Positions 1 through 3,913 of a stretch of DNA of 5,811 nucleotides are shown in pieces. The stretch's first letter is position 1. Every line of letters begins with the position of its first letter. This DNA is from Candidatus Heimdallarchaeota archaeon (GTDB lineage Archaea > Asgardarchaeota > Heimdallarchaeia > JABLTI01), in assembly GCA_030602675.1 (NCBI GenBank), contig JAUVZH010000195.1:1-5811 (forward strand), read 5' to 3'. A model generated the notes under the pieces. That model was not told the DNA's origin. It ran no database searches and was given only the letters and a program-made list of their open reading frames with translations. The translations under genes were made by a program, and so were the position numbers.

Positions 1-301
1 TTTCTTCTAATTTTGCGATAATCGCTTCTTCGTCTTTAGAGATTACACCATCTTCTAAAGCCAATTGTTTTACACTAGCAAGTAGACGTTCTTTTAAACA
101 GTCTTTACTTAATGCTTCTGAAATTCCACCTTCTTCCTCAATACATTTTGCGATTTCTTTTTCAAAAGATCGTACATCAACTTCAATTTGAGACAGTAAA
201 AGTGATTCCTCAGGTGAAATGACTCCGTCGTCCATTGCTTCTTTTACTATTGCATCCAATAAATTACTCAAGAAGGGTTTAAAGTTTTCTTTGAATGCCA
301 T
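1..301 (-). CDS. Small acidic protein with duplicated DGVIS helical motif (partial, C-terminus beyond the left edge)
   Basis: The frame opens at an ATG at 301-299 and stays open to the left edge, giving the first 100 residues of a protein whose end is missing. A Shine-Dalgarno-like AAAGGTGA at 309-316 lies about 7 nt before the ATG and supports this start. The protein is acidic and probably all helical and cytosolic; no signal peptide or membrane segment is visible. It contains an internal duplication: residues 14-39 and 73-99 share the pattern LLxxxVK, then DGVIS, two variable residues, E, and a leucine/isoleucine-rich helix. The copies are about 59 residues apart, so at least one more could follow outside the window. 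DG followed by IS and acidic residues recalls TerB-like and EF-hand-like helical hairpins, but no complete 12-residue EF-hand calcium loop is present. I cannot name a function. It lies 108 bp downstream of ridA on the same strand and has its own TATA-like box, so it is probably transcribed separately. Confidence 0.75.
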   Translation of the reverse strand, partial: MAFKENFKPFLSNLLDAIVKEAMDDGVISPEESLLLSQIEVDVRSFEKEIAKCIEEEGGISEALSKDCLKERLLASVKQLALEDGVISKDEEAIIAKLEE

Positions 302-308
302 TCAATTT

Positions 309-330
309 CACCTTTCTAGTTTTTCTAGAT
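309..330 (-). promoter_or_regulatory. Leader of the DGVIS gene: ribosome binding site preceded by a small hairpin
   Basis: Read on the minus strand, a 5-bp inverted repeat, TCTAG, five A residues, CTAGA (315-329), sits directly before the AAAGGTGA ribosome binding site at 309-316. The hairpin overlaps the first base or two of the binding site. The repeat is short and A/T-rich in its loop, so any effect on translation is speculative; the Shine-Dalgarno call is firmer. Confidence 0.4.
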
Positions 331-369
331 TCTTTATCATTTTTTAGCTATTTATGTATTTCATTTTCA

Positions 370-381
370 CTTATAAAAAGG
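370..381 (-). promoter_or_regulatory. TATA-like box for the DGVIS gene
   Basis: On the minus strand the sequence CTTTTTATAAG resembles an archaeal box A. It lies about 70-80 nt upstream of the ATG at 301, which would place transcription start near 345-350 and leave a leader of about 45 nt. The T-run in it could also serve as the poly-T stretch ending the upstream ridA transcript, which stops just before it. The call rests on sequence resemblance and position alone. Confidence 0.4.
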
Positions 382-388
382 AAGGTAT

Positions 389-412
389 TAAAATCAACAA
401 TTGTTGATTTTA
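389..412 (-). terminator. 24-bp perfect palindrome overlapping the ridA stop codon
   Basis: The sequence is completely self-complementary over 24 bp, with half-site TAAAATCAACAA. As RNA it can form a 10-bp stem with an AATT loop. The ridA stop codon TAA (412-410) is its first three bases. In the ridA direction it is followed by a pyrimidine-rich stretch with five T residues at about 373-380, so a termination or 3'-end-processing role is plausible. Because it is a gapless palindrome directly before the TATA-like box of the next gene, it could instead be an operator for a dimeric regulator. The sequence alone does not decide. Confidence 0.5.
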
Positions 413-796
413 TTTCTTATAAGCAATTGCTTCAATTTCCACTCCGACGTCTTTTGGTAATCTAGCAACTTCTACGGCTGCACGAGCTGGAGGATCCTCT
501 TTGAAGAATTCTGAGTATTTTTCATTCATTTCTTTGAAATTGTCCATATCTTTTAGAAAGACAGTACATTTTACTACATCTTCCAATGTAGCCCCAGCTG
601 CTTCTAAAACACCTTTGACATTTTTCAAGCATTGTTCTGTTTGATCTTTTATAGGTCCTTCAACCATTTTCCCAACAATAGGGTCATATGGTATTTGACC
701 TGAAACAAAAATTAAATCTCCAGCTATGGTTCCTTGTGAATAAGGTCCAATTGCTATTGGAGCCTTGTTAGTTTTGATTACTTTTTTATTCAACAA
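410..796 (-). CDS. ridA: RidA family 2-iminobutanoate/2-iminopropanoate deaminase
   Basis: This is a 128-residue member of the RidA/YjgF/UK114 family, the usual length. RidA hydrolyses reactive enamine/imine intermediates such as 2-aminoacrylate, released by PLP enzymes like threonine dehydratase, to 2-ketoacids and ammonia, acting as a cytosolic trimer. Family signatures are clear: APIAIGPYSQ near residues 12-21, the SGQIP motif at 32-36, the PPAR segment with catalytic-site Arg105, and VEIEAIA near the C-terminus with Glu120. Arg105 and Glu120 fall at the same numbers as in E. coli RidA. No ATG is available at the N-terminus. The start is a TTG at 796-794 (a second TTG follows at once), placed 6 nt after a strong AAGGAGAT site at 801-808. 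The gene is divergent from the slipin operon and ends inside a 24-bp palindrome. Family assignment is secure; the physiological substrate is inferred from the family. Confidence 0.96.
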   Translation of the reverse strand: MLNKKVIKTNKAPIAIGPYSQGTIAGDLIFVSGQIPYDPIVGKMVEGPIKDQTEQCLKNVKGVLEAAGATLEDVVKCTVFLKDMDNFKEMNEKYSEFFKEDPPARAAVEVARLPKDVGVEIEAIAYKK

Positions 797-800
797 TATT

Positions 801-808
801 ATCTCCTT
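801..808 (-). promoter_or_regulatory. Strong ribosome binding site that decides the TTG start of ridA
   Basis: On the minus strand AAGGAGAT lies 6 nt before the TTG at 796 and 9 nt before the next TTG at 793. No ATG or GTG is in frame nearby, and the encoded N-terminus aligns with family members from either TTG, so a UUG start is required. Confidence 0.8.
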
Positions 809-833
809 AATCTATTTAGAATGTAATTACCAC

Positions 834-894
834 TTTTTTATTTTTCCTTGCTAACTGAATGCTATTTCTTAATCAATTCGTAAAGGTTTAAATT
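834..894. promoter_or_regulatory. Divergent promoter region between ridA and the slipin operon
   Basis: On the plus strand TTTAAATT at 887-894, preceded by the purine-rich AAAGG that suits a BRE element, is a good box A candidate. It predicts transcription from about 915, upstream of the slipin ATG at 938 but downstream of an alternative GTG at 896. On the minus strand an A/T-rich tract (AAAAATAAAAAA, 834-845) is the best TATA candidate for ridA, about 40 nt before its start codon. The first box is moderately convincing and the second weak. Confidence 0.45.
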
Positions 895-922
895 AGTGGG
901 GTTAAAATATCTACTTATTATT

Positions 923-928
923 GGTGAG
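923..928 (+). promoter_or_regulatory. Ribosome binding site deciding the slipin start
   Basis: GGTGAG ends 9 nt before the ATG at 938. It supports that ATG over the in-frame GTG at 896. That GTG has only a weak AAAGGT upstream and overlaps the likely TATA box. Confidence 0.6.
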
Positions 929-937
929 ATTTTACTA

Positions 938-1720
938 ATGGAACAATTAATTATTTGGATTATTGCTGGGGCAAGTGCAGTTTTATTTTTCATTGGAGCT
1001 ACCTTCTTAGCTGGCATAAAAGTTGCACTGGAATATGAACGATTAGTTATTTTTCGCTTAGGAAGATATAAGCGAACAATTGGACCAGGTTTGGTCTATG
1101 TTATACCAATTCTTGAAAGCGCAAAAAAAGTTGACTTGAGAATTATTACCCAAGACATTCCTCGACAAGAGGTAATAACTCGAGATAATATACCAGTTTT
1201 AGCCAATACTGTTGTTTATTTCAAAGTAGAAAAACCTGAAGATGCTATCATTAAAATCGAGAACTATGTGTATGCTGTTAGACAATACACTCAAGCAGCA
1301 TTAAGAGATATTATTGGTACAATGGAGCTTGATCAAGTCTTAACTGAAAGAGATCACATAGCATTAGACATCAGAGAAATTGTAGACAAAGAAACTAATG
1401 AATGGGGCATAGATATAAAAAGTATCAAAATCCAAGAAATTGAGCTGCCCGCTGAAATGAAAAGAGCATTTGCTATGCAAGCTGAAGCTGAAAGAGAAAA
1501 ACGAGCTATTATCATCAAAGCCGAAGGTGAATTCTTTGCTGCCAAGAAGTTTGCTGAAGCAGCAAAAGAAATGGCAGGACATCCTGGTGCATTACAACTA
1601 AGGACATTACAGACAATTCGTGACATCGCACAAGATCCAAGTGAGAAAATTGTCATTTTCATGCCAAGCGAATTCTCTGGAATTGCAACTGAAGTTATAA
1701 AGCGATCTAAGAAAAAGTAG
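938..1720 (+). CDS. Stomatin/slipin-type SPFH-domain membrane protein
   Basis: From the ATG at 938 this is a 260-residue slipin, close to the usual 250-270 residues of the prokaryotic stomatin family. One N-terminal membrane segment (about residues 5-29) is followed by the SPFH/Band 7 domain, with hallmarks RLGRY and TIGPGLVYVIP (40-57), DIPRQEVITRDNIPV (73-87), ALRDIIGTMELDQVL (120-134) and WGIDIKSIKIQEIELP (156-171). After that comes a charged, alanine- and glutamate-rich helix with QAEAEREKRA and KAEGE (about 172-212), a likely oligomerising coiled coil. The C-terminus is hydrophobic around 238-246 and ends in a lysine cluster. Slipins form membrane-bound oligomers that organise microdomains and, in Pyrococcus, are cleaved by an NfeD-type protease (PH1510 acting on PH1511). 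No NfeD gene lies beside this one. An in-frame GTG at 896 would add 14 residues but lies on the likely TATA box. The gene is followed 5 bp later by an HPS-like gene, so the two are probably co-transcribed. Confidence 0.93.
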   Translation: MEQLIIWIIAGASAVLFFIGATFLAGIKVALEYERLVIFRLGRYKRTIGPGLVYVIPILESAKKVDLRIITQDIPRQEVITRDNIPVLANTVVYFKVEKPEDAIIKIENYVYAVRQYTQAALRDIIGTMELDQVLTERDHIALDIREIVDKETNEWGIDIKSIKIQEIELPAEMKRAFAMQAEAEREKRAIIIKAEGEFFAAKKFAEAAKEMAGHPGALQLRTLQTIRDIAQDPSEKIVIFMPSEFSGIATEVIKRSKKK

Positions 1721-1724
1721 GGGA
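1719..1724 (+). promoter_or_regulatory. Ribosome binding site of the HPS-like gene, overlapping the slipin stop
   Basis: AGGGGA overlaps the slipin TAG stop. It is only 1 nt from the ATG at 1726 but 7 nt from the in-frame TTG at 1732, which is the better spacing. Translation may therefore begin at the TTG, two codons later, coupled to termination on the slipin frame. Confidence 0.5.
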
Positions 1725-1725
1725 A

Positions 1726-2403
1726 ATGCAATTGTCTATAGAACGACATCAACGCTATGTACAATTTGCGTTTAACGGAACTATGCAGCAAGTTCGCAAA
1801 GTATTACCGAAGATTGCCTATGACCCTAGAATACTTATCGAAGCAGGAACTCCCTACATAAAGCAGTATGGGATGACTGGCGTTAATCTAATCAGAAAGT
1901 ATTGGCGAGGAATCGTTGTCGCTGATCTAAAAGTAACTGATGGTGCTGTTAGTGAAGTTCAATTTGCTGCAAGGGCAGGTGCTAACGCAGTAACAGTTAT
2001 GGGATCAGCTCCTGTTGAAACTTTAGATTTCTTCAACGAATACTGTTCAAAACTCGGTATCTACTCAATGATAGATATGTTAGGGGTTGTAAATCCCTTA
2101 AGAAAGCTGTTACCTTTAAGACATAAACCGAATTTTGTGGTTATACATAAGGGTCGAGATGAAGAGACTAATGTTCGAAGTATCATTCGGTTCAAAGATA
2201 TCTCTAAGATTAGATCAAAATATGACACTTTTATCTCTGTAGCAGGAGGATTAGAGGTAAACAGTGTACGAAAGGCTTACTTCAATGGTGCAGATGTTGC
2301 TATTTTGAACATTATAAGTTCTGGTGACCCTAATACTGGTATCTTAGATAACCTTGACTTCAGAAAAATCGTTCCAGCTATTTTAAGCGAAATTGGTCAT
2401 TAA
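1726..2403 (+). CDS. HPS/KGPDC-like protein of the OMP decarboxylase superfamily (divergent hexulose-phosphate synthase)
   Basis: This 225-residue protein is a TIM-barrel member of the OMP decarboxylase (HUMPS) superfamily, most like 3-hexulose-6-phosphate synthase, which in archaea interconverts formaldehyde plus ribulose 5-phosphate and hexulose 6-phosphate and can supply pentose. Clear matches are IEAGTPYIKQYGM (38-50), IVVADLKVTDG carrying the DxKxxD motif (Asp67, Lys69, Asp72), AGANAVTVMG (84-93), IHKGRDEE with His141, and SVAGGLE (171-177). Two positions depart from the family pattern. The Asp expected at the end of the first strand (ALD in HPS) is Asn17 in AFN, and the phosphate-gripping VVGRAI near the C-terminus is replaced by ILNIIS (192-197). 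Activity as true HPS is therefore uncertain. No 6-phospho-3-hexuloisomerase gene is nearby. It follows the slipin by 5 bp. The ATG at 1726 is given, but spacing from AGGGGA favours TTG at 1732. Fold assignment is firm, exact reaction is not. Confidence 0.82.
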   Translation: MQLSIERHQRYVQFAFNGTMQQVRKVLPKIAYDPRILIEAGTPYIKQYGMTGVNLIRKYWRGIVVADLKVTDGAVSEVQFAARAGANAVTVMGSAPVETLDFFNEYCSKLGIYSMIDMLGVVNPLRKLLPLRHKPNFVVIHKGRDEETNVRSIIRFKDISKIRSKYDTFISVAGGLEVNSVRKAYFNGADVAILNIISSGDPNTGILDNLDFRKIVPAILSEIGH

Positions 2404-2435
2404 CCCGAAAGTGTCGGGTTAAGTTTTTCTTTTTT
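2400..2435 (+). terminator. Hairpin plus T-tract terminator of the slipin/HPS-like operon
   Basis: TTAACCCGA (2400-2408) pairs perfectly with TCGGGTTAA (2414-2422) around the loop AAGTG, followed at once by GTTTTTCTTTTTT (2423-2435). The stem starts one base before and includes the TAA stop at 2401-2403. The layout looks like an intrinsic terminator. In archaea the T-tract is the main termination signal, and the stem may instead protect or define the mRNA 3' end. Confidence 0.75.
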
Positions 2436-2628
2436 AACAAAGTGCAATGTCCTGTAAATGCGGTTATTGACACTTCGTAATCACCATATAGAGTCAAAGA
2501 GAACCATGTGATAGAATTGGAAAATCTTGATCGCCAAAATAACAGTTAATTACACGTAGAATAAACACCTTGCAGAATTAGAAGATTGTTAAAATCTAAT
2601 CTATTAATAATGAATCATTTAAAAGCTA

Positions 2629-2641
2629 TGAAATAAAAGAA
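2629..2641 (-). terminator. T-rich tract after tRNA-Pro
   Basis: On the minus strand the tRNA CCA end is followed at once by TTCTTTTATTTC, a pyrimidine tract of the kind that ends archaeal tRNA transcripts. No stem is visible. The call is from position and composition only. Confidence 0.4.
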
Positions 2642-2749
2642 TGGTGACCGGGGCGGAATTTGAATCCGCGATCCCTACAATTTTGGCAGAGATGGATTTT
2701 TCCATCCTTGTCCCCAATGTAGAATCATACCAATCTAGACCACCCGGCC
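2642..2749 (-). tRNA. tRNA-Pro(GGG) with a 31-nt intron at 37/38
   Basis: On the minus strand the acceptor GGCCGGG (2749-2743) pairs with CCCGGTC (2652-2646, one G-U pair), followed by discriminator A73 and an encoded CCA (2644-2642). The D-arm carries the G18-G19 pair and A14/A21. The anticodon stem CTACA (2722-2718) pairs with TGTAG (2679-2675), the loop begins TTGGGG giving anticodon GGG (2715-2713), the variable loop is GGATC, and the T-arm is GCGGA-TTCAAAT-TCCGC. The intron (2711-2681) interrupts the anticodon loop after position 37. Exon 1 is 2749-2712 and exon 2 is 2680-2642, so the spliced tRNA is 77 nt with CCA. It decodes CCC, and CCU by wobble. A phospholipase-like gene lies just upstream on the same strand, with the tRNA start 42 bp after that gene's stop. 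Confidence 0.95.
2681..2711 (-). other. Archaeal tRNA intron with canonical bulge-helix-bulge
   Basis: The exon-intron junctions form a standard hBHBh fold. The outer helix is the anticodon stem. The central 4-bp helix is TTGG (2717-2714) with CCAA (2686-2683). The 3-nt bulges are GGA (2713-2711) and AAT (2682-2680). The inner stem starts CA/TG and, after an A-C mismatch and a G-U pair, continues as GATGGA/TCCATC around an AAAA loop. Cutting after the second bulge base on each side releases exactly 31 nt and joins G37 to U38, as expected for the archaeal splicing endonuclease. Confidence 0.92.
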
Positions 2750-2773
2750 AATTTTGTATTGTGTGATTTATTA

Positions 2774-2807
2774 CTCATTAAAAATTTTTTCTCACTTTTG
2801 TAATGAG
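2774..2807 (-). terminator. Imperfect stem-loop spanning the phospholipase-like gene stop
   Basis: CTCATTA (2774-2780) is perfectly complementary to TAATGAG (2801-2807). With one bulged base the stem extends by four A-T pairs (2781-2784 with 2796-2799). The stop codon (2794-2792) lies in the loop. No T-tract follows in the gene's direction, so this is weaker as an intrinsic terminator. The A/T-rich core (about 2777-2789) also lies 28-40 nt upstream of the tRNA and could hold its TATA box. Confidence 0.35.
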
Positions 2808-3466
2808 ATGCTCTCTAATATTATTTTTTTGCAGATTTGTTGTGCTTCCTCAAGTAATGTTATAATTTTTACTGTAAAGTTTTCTTTTAAATATATTTTA
2901 TAATTAATTACTTCCTTTATTGCTTTGCTTCCGGATATTCCATTAGTCATCATTGGTAGAAACCAATTTGTGTATTGATGGATGTATTTCTGCAATAATC
3001 TATATCCTTGAAATTTTATTTTGGGTCCCAGAAATGTTGTTCTATTCCTGATTGTATCCATTATCCATTCTTTTTCATTTAATAAATTTTCATAAATAAA
3101 AAGATCTAATCCAATTTCTTTCCCTAAGTGTTTTTTCGAAGAAACTAAGAATCGCCAAACACCAGCATTAGTTTGAATGGGGCAACATAATGGTTCATTG
3201 TTTGAATAAAACGGTTTTTCATGAACAAGCTTATCACAAGCAATATGTGTTTTCCAACCTGTAACAAATGCTTTTGCCTTGTTATTTTTATAGAAATTAA
3301 CTGGTGGTAATGTTGTGTGACTGAACACTTTCATTCTCCAAGAGAAATGTGGAAAGTAACCTGCATCAGGACTCCAACAGCCTACTATTAATGGCTCTAG
3401 AAGTTGTTGTGGGTACTCTTCTGGCAGATCTTTTAGAATTGAATACATATGTGCTAAGAAGTACAT
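2792..3466 (-). CDS. Zinc-dependent phospholipase C-like hydrolase
   Basis: This 224-residue protein matches the metal-ligand layout of the zinc-dependent phospholipase C/P1-nuclease-like family. Visible candidates in order are His6 (LAHMY), the GCWSPDAGYFPHF segment with Asp34 and His40, His50, GWKTHIACD with an HxxxD pair (His74, Asp78), His82, and HLGKE with an HxxxE pair (His113, Glu117). In the Bacillus enzyme the HxxxD (118/122) and HxxxE (142/146) pairs bind zinc, and the spacing is the same here. Known members hydrolyse phosphodiester head groups of phospholipids. The substrate here is unknown, and archaeal ether lipids or soluble phosphodiesters are both possible. There is no signal peptide, unlike secreted bacterial PLCs, which suggests a cytosolic role. 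The ATG at 3466 has AAAGGT 8 nt upstream and places His6 near the N-terminus as expected. It is divergent from the 89-residue gene and lies upstream of tRNA-Pro on the same strand. Confidence 0.8.
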   Translation of the reverse strand: MYFLAHMYSILKDLPEEYPQQLLEPLIVGCWSPDAGYFPHFSWRMKVFSHTTLPPVNFYKNNKAKAFVTGWKTHIACDKLVHEKPFYSNNEPLCCPIQTNAGVWRFLVSSKKHLGKEIGLDLFIYENLLNEKEWIMDTIRNRTTFLGPKIKFQGYRLLQKYIHQYTNWFLPMMTNGISGSKAIKEVINYKIYLKENFTVKIITLLEEAQQICKKIILESISLQK

Positions 3467-3499
3467 TTTGCCAGACCTTTTGCATCTATTTGATGTATG

Positions 3500-3507
3500 T
3501 TTTAAAT
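3500..3507 (-). promoter_or_regulatory. TATA-like box of the phospholipase-like gene
   Basis: On the minus strand ATTTAAAA lies about 37 nt before the ATG at 3466, predicting a very short leader that barely includes the AAAGGT site at 3475-3480. Sequence and spacing are acceptable but not decisive. Confidence 0.35.
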
Positions 3508-3578
3508 ATTACTTGGATATTCTTCATTGTTTTTAGATACTTGTACCATGTAATGATTATTTGTCATTAGTTTAGTGG

Positions 3579-3586
3579 TTTAAAAG
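3579..3586 (+). promoter_or_regulatory. TATA-like box of the 89-residue protein gene
   Basis: TTTAAAAG, preceded by GG as in the box before the slipin, lies about 45 nt before the TTG start at 3627. It predicts transcription near 3606-3609, just ahead of the AGGAGA ribosome binding site. Confidence 0.4.
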
Positions 3587-3610
3587 CACCTATTTCAAGT
3601 GTTAAGTAAA

Positions 3611-3616
3611 AGGAGA
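3611..3616 (+). promoter_or_regulatory. Ribosome binding site supporting a TTG start
   Basis: AGGAGA lies 10 nt before the TTG at 3627. No in-frame ATG or GTG exists nearby, so the UUG start rests on this site. Confidence 0.55.
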
Positions 3617-3626
3617 ACATTAGATT

Positions 3627-3896
3627 TTGTCCTCATTAACCAACTATGAAATTAAACAACCTTCGGAAGCTAAAAAGAACAATTTGCATGCGAAAGATGA
3701 AGATAATTGTCTTATTTGCCGGGTTATGAAAATTAGACATGATCGTTCTGATATCGTTAAGTGGATTTTCTCTAGTGACAAACCAATAACTGAGAAACGC
3801 AAACTTGCTACACTCCTTACTGGTATAAAATTTGATGATGAAATTATTGAATGCTTAACTGACCCTTCTATGAAGGATTTTATCTTTTCTGAATAA
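3627..3896 (+). CDS. Conserved-looking small protein of unknown function with one CxxC
   Basis: I do not recognise this 89-residue protein. It begins at a TTG supported by AGGAGA 10 nt upstream and a TATA-like box at about -45. The first 25 residues are polar, lysine-rich and probably disordered. A CLIC motif (Cys28, Cys31) follows, then a basic stretch with His38 and a mostly helical C-terminal half, including KRKLATLLTGIKFDDEIIECL (with Cys76) and an acidic/hydrophobic end. One CxxC plus His38 and Cys76 could bind a metal or form a disulfide, but the canonical second CxxC of a zinc ribbon is missing. No signal peptide or membrane segment is seen, so it is probably cytosolic. It converges on the LVIVD-protein gene with only 10 bp between the stop codons and shares a palindrome with it. 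The normal codon pattern and good upstream signals argue that it is real. Confidence 0.65.
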   Translation: MSSLTNYEIKQPSEAKKNNLHAKDEDNCLICRVMKIRHDRSDIVKWIFSSDKPITEKRKLATLLTGIKFDDEIIECLTDPSMKDFIFSE

Positions 3897-3913
3897 ACCT
3901 ATTTGTTTATTCA
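3890..3913. terminator. Shared palindrome overlapping two convergent stop codons
   Basis: TGAATAAAC (3890-3898) and GTTTATTCA (3905-3913) form a perfect 9-bp stem with a 6-nt loop. The left arm contains the TAA of the 89-residue gene (3894-3896) and the right arm the TAA of the LVIVD gene (3909-3907 on the minus strand). Being symmetrical, it could form in either transcript. Only a modest T-rich stretch follows on the plus side and none on the minus side, so transcription termination itself is not shown. Confidence 0.5.

Noticed and set aside
896..937. In-frame GTG at 896 as the slipin start (14 extra residues)
   Set aside because: It lies on the best TATA-like box and lacks a good ribosome binding site, while the ATG at 938 has GGTGAG 9 nt upstream and gives a normal slipin N-terminus.
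1354..1791. Minus-strand open frames opposite the slipin, up to 145 codons
   Set aside because: They lie antisense to strongly conserved SPFH coding sequence, have unlikely compositions (serine- and phenylalanine-rich), and cross the slipin/HPS-like junction.
2436..2641. Possible small gene or RNA between the operon terminator and tRNA-Pro
   Set aside because: There are stop codons in all useful frames and only short chance inverted repeats (for example AGATT/AATCT at 2583-2597); nothing supports a feature.
2642..2749. Use of tRNA-Pro as an integration site
   Set aside because: No duplicated tRNA 3' end, integrase or other mobile-element gene is visible in the window.
3349..3570. Plus-strand 73-codon frame opposite the start of the phospholipase-like gene
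   Set aside because: Most of it is antisense to the conserved GCWSPDAGYF-containing coding region, and its tail runs through the promoter region; no protein family is recognisable.
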